Part shown: piece by piece, positions 48,346-60,403 of the stretch
Numbering within the stretch: the first letter of the stretch is position 1
Layout: every line of letters begins with the position of its first letter
DNA from: Diphasiastrum complanatum
Lineage: Eukaryota > Streptophyta > Lycopodiopsida > Lycopodiales > Lycopodiaceae
Length of the DNA stretch: 64,000 nt
Direction: 5' to 3'
Assembly: GCA_029204225.1 (NCBI GenBank)
Contig: CM055105.1
Span: 17,431,353 to 17,495,352, forward strand
The notes under the pieces: generated by a model
The model's input: the letters and a program-made list of their open reading frames with translations, nothing else
The model's database searches: none
What the model was told of the DNA's origin: nothing
Translations under genes and position numbers: made by a program

Positions 48346-48770
48346 TTTAGAAAATTCTCTTTGATTTTTTTTTTCCAAGTGAGAGAGAAGCACTTCACTT
48401 CTCTTCATTTGAAGTTTTGTTTCTTCGAAAAAAAATTTCGCACACTTTATAATGAAGTTTTAGTGCATCTAAAAAAAATTTGCCACGTGAAGGCATTACT
48501 CATTTTTACTATTTATAGTAAGTGATCTTTTACTCGTCATTCATCGGCCATTTTTTGCACTTCTTATTTTTGGAAACTTAATATTTTTAGTTAGACTATT
48601 AATCACCTATTTTGCACACTTGCTATTTCTAAAAACTTGTTATTTTTAGTAAAGCTATAACTCACCAGATTTCCCTCACTCTATTTTGGAAAACTTTCTA
48701 TTTTTTGAAAAACATTTTTTCGTGTTTACTATATATAGTAAGTTTCTATTGTTCAAAATTAAAAAAAAAT

Positions 48771-48990
48771 CGCCTATTCGTCGCACCCCTCCCTTTCTAT
48801 TTCTCGCGGCCGCCTATTCCTCATGTTTTTTTTTCCTATTTCTCGCATCCCTATTTCTCACACGTCCCTTATTCTTCGCGATGCCCCCGTATATCTTGCA
48901 ACCCCCCCACCCCCGAGCCTATTTGTCGGCTCCTACCTATTCGTCGTCCCCCTACCCTATTTCTCGCGTTTCCTCTTGCCTTATGACTCA
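48771..48990. repeat. Degenerate CCTATTTCTCGC repeats
   Basis: Roughly eight variants of CCTATTTCTCGC occur irregularly in a C/T-rich stretch, followed by CTACAC hexanucleotide repeats at 49012-49035. Confidence 0.6.
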
Positions 48991-49059
48991 CACCTCTTCC
49001 TCATTTATCGCCTACACCTACACCTACACCTACATCCCTCTCAACACAAGAACCTTCCC

Positions 49060-49375
49060 TCAGTAGCTGCCGTTATTGATGGTGGTTCAGGTGTAAACAT
49101 CATGTCTTCACACATATACCAAGAGTGAGGACTAGGTGCATTAAAGCCCTTAGGTTTTTCTATAAAACTTGCTGATCAGAGCTGTGTCAAGCCCATGGGA
49201 ATCGTGGAGAATGTACATGTGAAGGTCGCTGGTCTTTGTTTTGTCATTAACTTCGTTGTCCTAGATCTTCCAAAAACAACCTCATCCTATTGGCTTCTAT
49301 TAGACCCTGGCTTAAGTTAGCCAAAGTACGCCATGACTGGGGGACAGACCGAATCACACTTGAGAATTGAGATTG
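49060..49375 (+). pseudogene. Ty3-type retropepsin fragment
   Basis: The frame reads VIDGGSGVNIMSSHIYQE, a stop, then PLGFSIKLADQSCVKPMG and VKVAGLCFVINFVVLDLP, the usual order of a plant Ty3 aspartic protease (DGG/DGS active site, then the ADQS and KPxG segments). A TAG interrupts it once and another ends it in the LDPGL region. Gag and reverse transcriptase are not found next to it. Confidence 0.75.
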
Positions 49376-49779
49376 AGCTGTGAGAGTTGATCAAATACTT
49401 GGACGATCAAGCTGGCTAGCTCAGTAGAAGAGACGACTTCATCTACCACTGATCATACGATCGACCAACACCAAAGGAAGCGACATGTATGGGTTCTGTA
49501 AAGGAATCTATCTCCCTACTTCGAGAATCCAGTCGAGAGCCCGAATTGAAAACCGAAAACTGAAAACCTGTCACCCTTGATGACGAGATCGAAATCAGGT
49601 TGAACATGGTCGAACTATCATGGCTCCCAGCACCAAAACCTTGTGAAAAAGAGCTCCTTCCATGGTGTTTAGTTTTCACTGTAGATGACAGTGTCATAAA
49701 GCGAAAGGACTTACATTCAAAAGGCAATTTGGCACTTTTGAGAGCTGGGAAACGTTCGCCTGACCACTTATTCTCAATA

Positions 49780-50190
49780 TTAACCTTCGCCGACTTCACT
49801 GAAGCTAGAATGGCATGGAAAAGTAGCTACTGGCAAACTGGCGAAGGTTTACAGTAACTACTTTTGCAGATATTGAAATTGGCGAGGGTTCTGATGGCAA
49901 ATTCCTATATTTGGTGTCTAAGAACCTTCGCCAGAGACCGTACACTCAGTATTAACCTTCGCCGACCTCCAAGATGGCTCTGAAGCTGAAAACGAAGCTG
50001 GGCGAAGGTTGTCTGGGGTGTTTTGGACTACTGTGAGATTCTGGACATTTTTTTACAAAGGTTTTTTTATTTTTCTGGCTATTTTTTTTGGCAATTTTGG
50101 CAAACTGGCTGGGAAATAACCTTTGCCTGACTAGTTGTAGGTATTGATGATGTGGCAGAACGTACTGCTAGGTGGGCGAAGGTTGGTTTG
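49780..50190. repeat. Recurring AACCTTCGCC / GGCGAAGGTT words
   Basis: At least seven copies or near-copies of the 10-mer occur in about 400 bp, in both orientations (near 49783, 49836, 49881, 49922, 49954, 50002, 50119 and 50174), allowing many alternative hairpins. The stretch lies between the protease fragment and a minus-strand primer-binding site. Confidence 0.75.
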
Positions 50191-50500
50191 AGCAGATCAG
50201 AAAGTTATGAGGAATGATAGATGTTTTTTTTGGCTCTTTTCTGGACAATTTGTCAAAACTACATGGTTTTTTCTGATTTTTCTGATTTTTAGGATTTATG
50301 GAAGGGATAGGGTGTTGGGATCTGATGTTTCTCACCTCTAAATCTCCCTCCACAGATCATACAAGCAACAAATCATGAAAAAAACAACAAATCTAAACTC
50401 TACTCCACACTAAACTACCTTCCACACATCCATTCCACAAGCAAAAATCACAAGATGAATGCATGCAAGCTAAAAAGCAAGAAAATGCTAATCTGTTCTC

Positions 50501-50514
50501 CGGCAACGGCGCCA
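50501..50514 (-). other. Primer-binding site, Ty3/Athila type
   Basis: On the minus strand the sequence reads TGGCGCCGTTGCCG, the well-known plant Ty3-type primer site, six bases after an LTR end CTACA. Confidence 0.85.
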
Positions 50515-50520
50515 AAAAAT

Positions 50521-50790
50521 TGTAGCGGCCTTGGTTCACCTGTCACGCATAGATTCGTTCCCAAGGGAATAGTGCTTCCCTTGCAAAGTTAGCTTGCAAA
50601 TCCTACTCTAACCAAACCTAGATTAACCACATCTAACTATCCACCCTACTTTAACCACAAGCATGAGAAGGAAGAATAGATTACAATGGGGGAGGTGCTT
50701 ACATCCTATCCTCTCTACTCTCTTAGAAATCATTAACCACATGCAAGTAGAGAGAAGAAGCAAATGGAAAGCAAATACAAAATGCAAAAA

Positions 50791-50856
<66 letters not shown>

Positions 50857-51250
50857 AAGCAAGGATGTTCAAATATCATTTGGACATAATCTCCTCCTCC
50901 TATTGAACATGGAAATATAGTACAAAGGGTGCCTTTTTATGGATGGGGAAGGCCCTTGCCCCTTTCTCCTATTGGTTAATTACAATGGCAAGGATCCTAA
51001 TCCAAGCCTCCTAAACTAACACAAAATGAATCTAATGGGTTTTTAAGAAAGTACAAGGGCACTCACATGATTCATGTGAGTTCTAATTTGGGCCCTTTTA
51101 GCTTTTTTTATTAACAACTTGACTTAGGGCCTCTAATGTCATTTAGGCCCCTAGTCACTTATTCCTAATTCTACAAGTTCTACAAAACCAAATTGCGTGC
51201 TCATTGGGTTGGGCTTATATATGCAAGAAGCCAGTGCCCTCGCACTTATT
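50521..51250 (-). repeat. 5' LTR of a minus-strand Ty3-type element
   Basis: It lies upstream of the primer-binding site on the minus strand. A diverged relative occurs at 23758-24120. The outer border near 51250 is approximate because no second LTR is present. It includes a 60-bp GA microsatellite at 50791-50852. On the minus strand no gag follows beyond 50500, so this is a truncated element. Confidence 0.7.
50791..50852. repeat. GA microsatellite inside an LTR
   Basis: A perfect GA run of about 60 bp within the Ty3-type LTR. Confidence 0.95.
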
Positions 51251-52740
51251 GCTCTACATGTACAATGTACTGTGGTGAGGCCCACTTGGCAAGCTTAGCC
51301 AGTAGTACTTTACTGGCGGACCCATTTAGTGCCCAACAGACGATCAATATTTTAGCAATCGCAAGGAATGGCCTCTGGTCTATTGTACGTCAAGCAACTC
51401 ATTTGAGGAAGAAAACATGATGGAAAAATTGTCATTGTTGCCCACTATTGCCATGATGTGAAGACTATTATGACAGTTGTGAATTGTCTTCCGAATAGCA
51501 AGTTAGAAAAGATGATCGCTCTATGCAATATCCCCCATACAATACTAGAATAGTCAATTCACTATGATTGTGATATTGTAATAGAGCTTCATCTCTCATC
51601 AACATCGAGTATGGAAGAAATGCATGCAAATGATGGTCCTAATTTGGTTCACTACTTGCCAGCCAATATCTAGGGGTTTACTAGCATTGTGAGAATATCT
51701 TCATGTGGAGGCAAATTTGTTTTCTCAATTTTAAATGCATTTTCTTGCATTCCTTTGGAGAAAGTAACAATAGCCAATTTCTTGGGCCAATGAGAGTCCA
51801 ATGTGTTGTGGGAAATTTACCATCAAATGTTCGCACTATGTGATCTTGACATTGCACTGAGAGTTCTTTGTGCTCTATGGTGTGCTCCTTGTACTATTGT
51901 TTGCCTCATGACATTTCATATGGTTGGTTTGCAATTCATAATGGAAAGCACAAGCACAAACATGGAGTTGGAAGATTTCACACCAAAGAATAAACAATGC
52001 ATATGCTAGTTCAAGATCTTGTCACGGGGCAGTCACCCAAGACCATAACCCTCCACAAACAATCATAAGTATGTTTGCTATCTTGTCACATTGAGAGCTA
52101 GAATTTGTGACAATGCGTTTATTATTGTGAGGTTGCAAGCTTTATAACTGGATAACAAAAGCAAGAAAAAAATTGCAATCTGCAAATTTGACTCATGATA
52201 TTGCATTTCAAGTTTTTCCATGAATTGTTGTTCTTAGGCCAAATACGCGATGAAAATGATAGGCACATCATTTTCAAAATGTAGACAACAAGAATGGCAT
52301 TCGCATGAATCTCAACACAAGAATATAGCTTGGAGGGGATCCATAAAAGGCGCAATGCTACTTAAATCACATATATCGAGTCAGAGATTGGGTGACAATG
52401 GCAAGTCATGTATATTATGATATTGGGTAAGTGATATTTAGGTGATGTCGTATGCTTCCTAATAAACCAAAGTCGCTCGTCATTGTATGTCATGCCCAAA
52501 TTTGGTGGTGTTCTTATATCCATTTTTGTAAGTCTCATCTTTGATATCATCCCAACACATCTAGAAAGGACAAGGCACAATTATTTGAGCAAACATAGTT
52601 GGTGGGCAGCCCACTGAATTCGAGATGGTGAGAGCATACTCAAATGCGAGGGGTTGAAAGTCGGTGGACAGGGCAGATGTAACAAAGACATGGTCACAAA
52701 TGTGGCACCTAGTGTCTTTTCTTTGGCAAGAAAGGAGATG
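51251..52740. other. Unrecognised region
   Basis: Short open frames on both strands lack motifs. It could be decayed retroelement sequence, given its neighbours. Confidence 0.35.
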
Positions 52741-52744
52741 AAAA

Positions 52745-52880
52745 ACTCAAATCAAATCTAAAAAATTCAAACAAAGAGAAAGCCAATTTGTAATCACCTA
52801 TTTTGACAACTTTTGAAAAAATTGCAATAACTTTTGCATCTCTTACCCAAATTGCTTGCAAATGAAAGCTAAAACAAAGC
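52745..52880 (-). repeat. Inverted copy of a retroelement leader segment
   Basis: Read on the minus strand, this matches 54000-54142 (TGATTACAAATTGGCTTTC, AAGCAATTT, GATGCAAAAGTTATTGCAATTTT). The two copies form an inverted pair about 1.2 kb apart. Confidence 0.8.
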
Positions 52881-53922
52881 TCTAAAAGTATATAGAATAG
52901 AATTAGAAATTAGAAACGAAATTGAATGGAAAAAATTGATCTGAACAGAGCTGAAAATTTCAAAGTTAGTAATTACAAAAAAAAAAAGCTACACAAAAAA
53001 TGAGCTCATCAAATCTAATGGAATTCACATAGAATCATCATGAATCATGGATCTCAAGAATGTCATCTGCCAAATCTAAGCTAATAGCAATTACAATGGA
53101 AGTAAAGCTAAGAGCAAGAGAAATGCAAAGCATCCAAGATAACATATCCAAAGAAAGCTAGAAACACAAGGATCTCACATTAGGAATTAAAGGAAGGGTA
53201 CAAAGTAATGAAAAATAAGCATGGATTCATGTAGATAAGGCACATGAGACCTAGCACTGGAAATCCCCATAGCTCACGTTTACAAGGAGGAAGCAAGAAG
53301 CTCTCACTTGCAAATGAGCCAAAAGAACCAAAAGTTGATGTCTCTTGCCTAGTCATATACAATGCTCTTAATTAAATAAACATAACTATCTTGAGGGATA
53401 GTTAGCCCTTGTTAAGTATTATCTAATAAAAAATGTACTTTGGGCTCTTATTGGCCTATTATCCTTATTAATTACTTTGGAGGGCTTAAAGAGGGAATCG
53501 CCTTGTTCGTAAGGCTAATAGCTCCTTTTGGGCCTACAAAGCTTACAATGGATATTCTAATGCGTTGATAAGCATCGATGTACTTAAAGTACATGACAGT
53601 CTATAACTAGGCGAGAGACGTCAACTTTTGAATCTTTTGGCTCATTTGAAATTGAGAGAACTAGGGGATCCATCTCCTCTTCTTCCTTTGTGAATGTGAG
53701 CCTTGGGATTTTGATCTTGCTAGGTCTCATGTGCCCCATCAGATGAATCCATGTACTCCTCAGTCTCCATTACAGAATCCATCTCCTTTTGAGCTTCACT
53801 TTGATATGAGCTTTGTGGTAGCTTGTGGTTATTGTTCATCTTTGGTTCTCTTCAACATAGGCGCGTTGGTTGCCTCCTTATTCTAGCTTGCTTGGATTGA
53901 GAGGTATGGAACATAAAATTTG

Positions 53923-53934
53923 TAGTATCAGAGC
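53923..53934 (+). other. Degenerate primer-binding site
   Basis: TAGTATCAGAGC resembles TGGTATCAGAGC with one mismatch. It lies upstream of a leader repeat and of gag-like sequence, consistent with the start of a decayed retroelement. Confidence 0.5.
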
Positions 53935-53999
53935 TTAGGGTCCAATAATCATTTGATTCAACATGAATCTCATGTCATTTGAAGAGTCAAATGCTTTTG

Positions 54000-54340
54000 T
54001 AGCTTTCTTTTTACTAATTTATAATTCACAAGCAATTTTATTAAGGGATGCAAAAATTATTGCAATTTTCCCAAAAGCTGTTAAACTAAATGATTACAAA
54101 TTGGCTTTCACTTAGTTTACAATTTTCAGATTTGATTTGAGGATCTCATCCTAATTTTTTTACATAAGCTTTTAGAGCATTGTCTTAGCTTTAATTTGAT
54201 TTGTATGACAGGTCATTTTGATTAGTATTCAAAAAGTTATGACAAATCTTGATTTCTAGCTCTAGTTTTACTAGTTTTCTTTCTTCAAAATTTTCAGACA
54301 TGTTTTGTTATTAATTTGACCTACTAAATCACTTTCAATT
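54000..54340 (+). repeat. Retroelement leader repeats, copy B
   Basis: The first part (54000-54142) is the inverted partner of 52745-52880. The second part (54161-54340) is the direct partner of 48165-48345. Both are AT-rich and lie between a primer-site-like sequence and gag-like frames. Confidence 0.8.
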
Positions 54341-54897
54341 ATTGATCTGATTCTATAGCCTGATAGACCTTGTTTCTAGCTTTTCAGAGGTATTGAGTTT
54401 TTGTGATTTGGATCAATATTAAGAGAGTTATGATCAAATTAGTGAAGTCACAGTCAGATTTGCCAAAGTTCTGGAATTTTTCTTTGTATATCTTGGTGGG
54501 AGAGAAGCATTTCAGACTTATTTGTGTTTGAAACCGATATCCCGATTTTTTTTTTCCCCCTTATCCAATATCGATTTGGAGCACGTTTGCTTCCGTGCAC
54601 ATGTTCGAATAGTCTATTTGTTCTTGAATTCAATATTATGTGTACGGAACTCATAAATTCTTTATATCCACTTTTCATTTTTATTTGACCTCAAATTTTC
54701 ATGCTGTAAAAAAAAGCAAAGTTATTCTGTGTGTAGTGATTTGCAAGTTGAGGACAATCATTTTACAATTATATGTTTTTTGAGGAGTCATAATTTTAAG
54801 TGGGTGGAGAAGAGCATTTCACCGGCCTGTAAAATCCCTTTCCGATTATATTCCAGTTGGTGAATTCCTAGTCATAAGTCTTCATCAGTCATTAATA

Positions 54898-55909
54898 ATG
54901 GATTATTGCTATAGTAAAAACATTCAACTTCCATCAATAGATGAAATACATTATGAAACCGTACATTACAGCCTTGCCTTTGACAAACAACCAAGTTCGA
55001 TTAGTATTGAAAATTGGTTGACTAATTTGGAAGTTTATTTTCGTCATCACCACTATTCTAAAGAGGATAAAATCTACTTCGCTTCATTGTCAAGGACAAG
55101 TTCGAGTATGGTGGGATACTCAAGAATATCCAATCACAAAGCTTTGGAGTAAATTCAAAATTGCTTGTATTGATAGTATTCCAAGATTCTACGTGAAATA
55201 TTTAAATATCTCAAACAAATTGGATCTGTACAACAATTCAACCAGTAATTCTTGGCATTGGTTCCAAAGACAAAATTTGAATATAGAAAATGTTTGGACT
55301 ACTATGTGAATTCTCTTAAAACTCCTATCAGAAAAGTACTTCAACCAACTCTTTCCAGATCCATTTATGTAGCCAATTTGATGGAGTTACATGATATAAT
55401 GGATCATGCACTTGCTATGGAGCACTTATCTACAAACCATATCAATGAATGGTGGAAAGTCACTACTCAATAGAATCCTTATTGTTACAATTAACGACTG
55501 TCTAAATACGTTAATCATACCTTTGATGGAAGCATTTAGTCCATTAATGTGGATAATCGGTTAGAAGTTTTGGAATATAACTTCTATTATATTGGAGGTA
55601 TTGGTGACAGTGATTTGGTTTTCTTTGCTTCATCGAGTTTCCAAGGACGTGTTCAGATATGGTGGAACATTGTTCAAAACTTCCTTCATATGAATTGGTT
55701 AAATTTCAAAGCAGTTGTAGACAAGTCTGTAGTAGATCCAATTTCATCCAATGGTGTTCTTTGAACCAAATAACTATAGTTGCTAAGTACAATCGAGGAT
55801 TTCAGCGAATGTTTCCAGTATTCGATTATGGAGAAGTATACATTATACAATGCTATATATATGGTTTACGACCACAATATCAGAGCGTTGTAGAAAATTA
55901 TCTGCAAAC
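54898..55909 (+). pseudogene. Decayed retrotransposon gag, interrupted by Copia-2
   Basis: Frames beginning at 54898 show ENWLTNLEVYF with YSKEDKIYFASL, then (55252) KFEYRKCLDYYVNSLKTP, and a second gag-like piece from 55545 with SDLVFFASSSFQGRVQIWWN, as in Ty3-type gag proteins. The second piece may be a diverged duplicate of the first. Similarity ends exactly at the Copia-2 LTR (55910), so Copia-2 inserted into it. Confidence 0.7.
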
Positions 55910-56560
55910 TATGAAAGATTCAACTAGTTTCATCATATTTTGCTATATTTTCATATTTGGCATATTGAGGCCAAAACTTGTTTTAGACTTAGAGATTGAC
56001 TTTTCAAAGTTCATTAGTCTAAATGTCATTTGAATAAACACTTTTTGAAAGTGTGGAAAAGTTAGAATGCGAGTTTGAGTAGATTCAAATTTGAATAGTT
56101 GGGTACATTGAATCTAGACCCAAAATTAGTAGGGTTAGCATTTTGGTGGGAAAGCCAAGTGGCTAAATAGGGTTTGGACCTGTTATAAAAGGATGTAACT
56201 CGTGGAGAGAGCTATCTTCTCTCTTCTCTATCTCATTTTCATGCTTATACATGGTTCTCTTGGGTTCTACTATCCATTGGTGCACTATCTTGGTGATTGC
56301 TTGCAATTCTATGTGTAGAATGATCATTTATTATTATTTTCGGATCCACACGTGTGAATTACAGTAGCTTGCTGGTTTTGTACGGATAGCAATAGTACTT
56401 TATCATTTCATTCAAGTTTGATCAAGTTCTATTAGTGTTTGCATCTCATTTTATGTGTAGATGCTGATTTTTCTACATTGGTGAGATTGGTAGTGTATTT
56501 CTCTTTCTAAACAAACATCATTTAAGTGGATTAGATCTTAAGGATCTGAAATCCTTCGCA
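55910..56560 (+). repeat. Copia-2 5' LTR (651 bp)
   Basis: It matches the Copia-1 3' LTR along its whole 651-bp length. The ends are TATGAAAGATT and AATCCTTCGCA, each one or two substitutions away from the Copia-1 termini. A TATA-like TTATAAAAGG lies at 56183. Confidence 0.95.
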
Positions 56561-56572
56561 TGGTATCAGAGC
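56561..56572 (+). other. Copia-2 primer-binding site
   Basis: TGGTATCAGAGC directly follows the LTR. Confidence 0.9.
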
Positions 56573-57149
56573 TTGTGTTTTAGGTTATGAAGGAGAAAAT
56601 CATATCTATCAATGATTTGGTGAAGATATCAAGTGTAGAGCATGCTAGAGAGGATTCTACACCAAAATCGAGTTTTTTGCTTTTGTAGATTGGATCTTTT
56701 GTAGATCAAATTATAAACTTGATCAATTCCAATTTTTGAATTAACATACTGGATTTGGCCGATTTTTGGATCATTGGATCAGCCTAAGTGGTGGCTAATA
56801 GATTGCATATCAAATTTTCAACATTTGCATGTAGATTTGGAATAGTCATTTTTTTTGTAATTTTGTCAAAACCCTAATTTTGATTGGATCTCTAGATAGT
56901 GAGGTTGCTGGACTTCATTTGAGTGTCTTTCAATCTTAGGAAGTGGAAAAAGTCATTAGATTGAGGATAGATCAGGTGTTGATCAAGATTCCATGATTCT
57001 ATGTGTTGATTTGCTTGGTATAAGTTCTAGAAGAGAAATTTTGAGATAGTTTCAAATCTTGGTGATTTCTTTTAAAAGCATTTGTTGTTGTTCAAAGGAG
57101 TGCTTTGTGCATTGAAATAGGTTGAAAGAGAAGATCAGGTCATTGCTAC

Positions 57150-57998
57150 ATGGCAACCTCAATTGGAGTCATGTTGGAAGCCAATGATAGGCTTACCTCA
57201 AGTAACTATTCATTGTGGAAAGTGAGGATGAAGTCACTTCTTGAGATTAATGATGTTTTGGATATTGTTGTAGGTTTGGAGGAGAGACCAGCAACACAAC
57301 AAGATCAATTGAGGTATGACAAGAGGTCCAAGAAGACTGTACACATGATAAAGATGAATGTTACCGATGAACTTCTCAAGGAAGTTGGTAAGTGCACATC
57401 ATCTTTGGAAGCTTGGAATTCATTGAAGAAGCTTTATGAATCCAAGTCTACTTCTAGAGTGTTGAGTCTAAGAAGGAAAATCTTTTCTTGTTTTCAAAAG
57501 AATGAAGAAAGTCCAAGTACTTTTGTTTTGAGAATGAAAGCATTGAATGATGAGTTGGGTTGCATTGATGAAAGCATTAAGGAAGGAGAGCTTATTCAAG
57601 TGATTCTTAATAGCTTGTTGGATGCTCATGCTAACATTGTTCAAAGTATTGCTATTCAAAAGACTTTGCCAAGTTTGATGGATCTTCAAGAGATCTTGAT
57701 CAACGAGGAATATAGGCTTCAAGCAAGAGGTGGATCTACATCGACACTTCAAGAGGATGCTATGTTCACAAAGGACAAATTCAAGGGCAAAACCAAAAGC
57801 AAGTGGTCTAAAGGGCAAGATCAAGTGGATGCTTCTTCAAGTGGCAAAAAGGAGGATAGATCAAAGCTCAAGTGCTTCTATTGTGGCATCAAAGGACACT
57901 TTGCAAGTGAGTGCTACAAGAAGAAGAGAGATCAAGGAGACATACTCTTGATAAGGATGGTTTGGATGTGCAAGATGCAAATGATGATGCTTTTGTGA
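57150..57998 (+). pseudogene. Copia-2 gag
   Basis: The frame from ATG 57150 matches Copia-1 gag almost residue for residue (NYSLWKVRMKSLLE, knuckle CFYCGIKGHFASEC at about residue 242). A 14-base deletion after the knuckle (near 57942) shifts the frame, so the protease is read from another frame starting at about 57945. Confidence 0.9.
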
Positions 57999-59391
57999 TG
58001 TCTTCATGTATGTTTGCTAATGAAGGAGATCTAGATCCTTGGTGGATTGATAGTGGAGCAAGTTCACACATGACCTTTCACAAAGAGTACTTCACTTCTT
58101 TGTTGGCATATGGAGATGGCAAGAGGGTGATCTACACGACCAATGATGGTGAGTGTGCAATCAAAGGGATTGGCACAATTCCTATTTCTCTCTCTACAAA
58201 TAAGAATGTTCATTTGGAGGATGTCTTGTTTATTCCATCTATTACCAAGAATTTGCTTAGTGTGAGTCAAATGCTAAGTAAGGGCCTCAAGGTGGAGTTT
58301 GATGGAGATGCTTGTTTGATCAAAAGGAAGGATGTCTTGATTGGAAAAGGTAAAAGGCAAGGGAAGCTGTTCAAACTTGATACTTGTGTTATTGCTAACC
58401 AAGTTGGATGTGTTGCAAGAGAGCAAATTTCTATTCAAGAGGTTTGGCACAAAAGGATGGGACACCTCAACTTCAGGTCATTGGAGGTAATGGCAAGGAA
58501 GAGGTTGTGATTGGCCTTCCAAGTTCCTTAAGTGATATCAAGCATGTTTGTGAGTCTTGCGCTTTGTCTAAGTCACATAGACTACCTTATACTAGATCTA
58601 TTTCTAGATCTACAAAGCCTTTTCAGCTTGTACATTCAGATATTCATGGATTTACTACAATTAGCAATAGTGGAGCTAAGATGTATGTCCCATTCATTGA
58701 TGATTTTAGTAGATTTTGTTGGATCTATCTACTAAAGAGCAAGAATGAAGTGTATGATGTCTTTATCAAGTTCAAGAATGCAAGGGAGAACCAATTTTCC
58801 ACAAAGATCAAATGCTTGAGGAGTGAAAATGGTGATGAGGATGGTTTGGATGTTCAAGATGCAATTGATGATGCTTTTGTGATGTCTTCATGTATGCTTG
58901 CTAATGATGGAGATCTAGATCCTTGGTGGATTGATAGTGGAGCAAGTTCACACATAACCTTTCACAAAGAGTACTTTACTTCTTTGTTGGCATATGGAGA
59001 TGACAAGAGGGTGATCTACACGGCCAATGATGGTGAGTGTGCAAAATCAAAGGGATTGGTGCAATTCCTATTTCTCTATCTAAAATCAGGAATGTTCATT
59101 TGGAGGATGTTTATTCCATCTATTACCAAAAATTTGCTTAGTGTGAGCCAAATGCTAAGTAAAGGCCTCAAGGTGGAGTTTGATGGAGATGCTTGTTTGA
59201 TCAAAAGGAAGGATGTCTTGGTTGGAAAAGGTAAAAGGCAAGGGAAGTTGTTCAAAATAGATGCTTGTGTTATTGCTAACCAAGTTGGATGTGCTGCAAG
59301 GGAGCGAATTCCTATTCAAGAGGTTTGGCACAAAAGGATGGGACACCTCAACTTCAGGTCATTGGAGGTAATGGCAAGGAAGAGGTTGTGA
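57945..59391 (+). pseudogene. Copia-2 protease to integrase start, tandemly duplicated
   Basis: The first copy has protease WWIDSGASSHMTFH, FIPSITKNLLSV, WHKRMGHLNFRSL with the CESC zinc pair, HSDIHG and then LRSENGD near 58830, where it jumps back to GLDVQDAIDDAF, the protease start. The second copy repeats the same order. Frame changes occur after each WHKRMGHLNFRSL segment (near 58500 and 59390) and within the second protease. The period is about 884 bp. Confidence 0.85.
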
Positions 59392-60371
59392 TTGGCCTTC
59401 CAAGTTCTTTAAGTGATATCAAGCATGTTTGTGAGTCTTGCGCTTTGTCTAAGTCACATAGACTACCTTATACTAGATCTATTTCTAGATCTACAAAGCC
59501 TTTTCAGCTTGTACATTCAGATATTCATGGATTTACTACAATTAGCAATAGTGGAGCTAAGATGTATGTCACATTCATTGATGATTTTAGTAGATTTTGT
59601 TGGATCTATCTACTAAAGAGCAAGGATGAAGTGTATGATGTCTTTATCAAGTTCAAGAATGCAAGGGAGAACCAATTTTCCACAAAGATCAAATGCTTGA
59701 GGAGTGAAAATGGTGGTGAGTACATATCTAGCAAGTTCAAGGCCTTTTGTGATAAGCATGGGATCAAGAGGGAGTATACAACATCAAGGGACCCACAAAA
59801 AAATGGAGTGGTTGAAAGGAAGAATAGGACTTTATGTGAAAGTGCTAAAGCTATGAGGTTAAGTGCTAATCTTGACAAACCATTTTGGGATCAAGCTTTG
59901 TTGTGTGCCAATTTCTTGTGCAATAGGTGGCCGAGTGCTATTTTGGACGAAAGGACACCTTTTGAGATGCTATTCAAGAGGACACTGAGTGTCAACTTTT
60001 TAAGAACCTTTGGATGCACATGCTATGTCAACATTACTCTTGATGATAGGACCAAGGAGGATCCATTTTCAAGAAGAGGTATTTTTGTTGGATATAGTGA
60101 GGTGAGGAAAGCCTACAAGGTTTACATTCCTTCTACTAACAAATTGATTGTTGGTAGAGATGTCATTTTTGAGGAGGGGAACAATCCAAAAGTGTCTTCA
60201 AGCATGATTGATGGTAGTGTGGATGGATCTAACATTCTTGATGTTGATGAGAAGGATCCTACTTTGGATGGTGATGATGATGGACCTTCATCAAGTCAAA
60301 AGCCAAGGAGAACATCAAGAGAAAGACAAGTACTTCAAGGCTCACATATGATCAAAAGGTTAAGCAAATAG
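59289..60371 (+). pseudogene. Copia-2 integrase
   Basis: The frame carries the zinc pair, HSDIHGFTT, then LRSENGGEYIS, where the second catalytic Asp of Copia integrases (as in RGDNGGEY of Copia-1) is Glu, and NGVVERKNRTL with the third acidic residue. The C-terminal VGYSEVRKAYKVYIP region follows. A small deletion near 60335 shifts the frame into LQGSHMIKR and a stop at 60369. Confidence 0.85.
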
Positions 60372-60403
60372 TTTCTGAAAATTATGTTGCTTTCCTAACC
60401 TCT

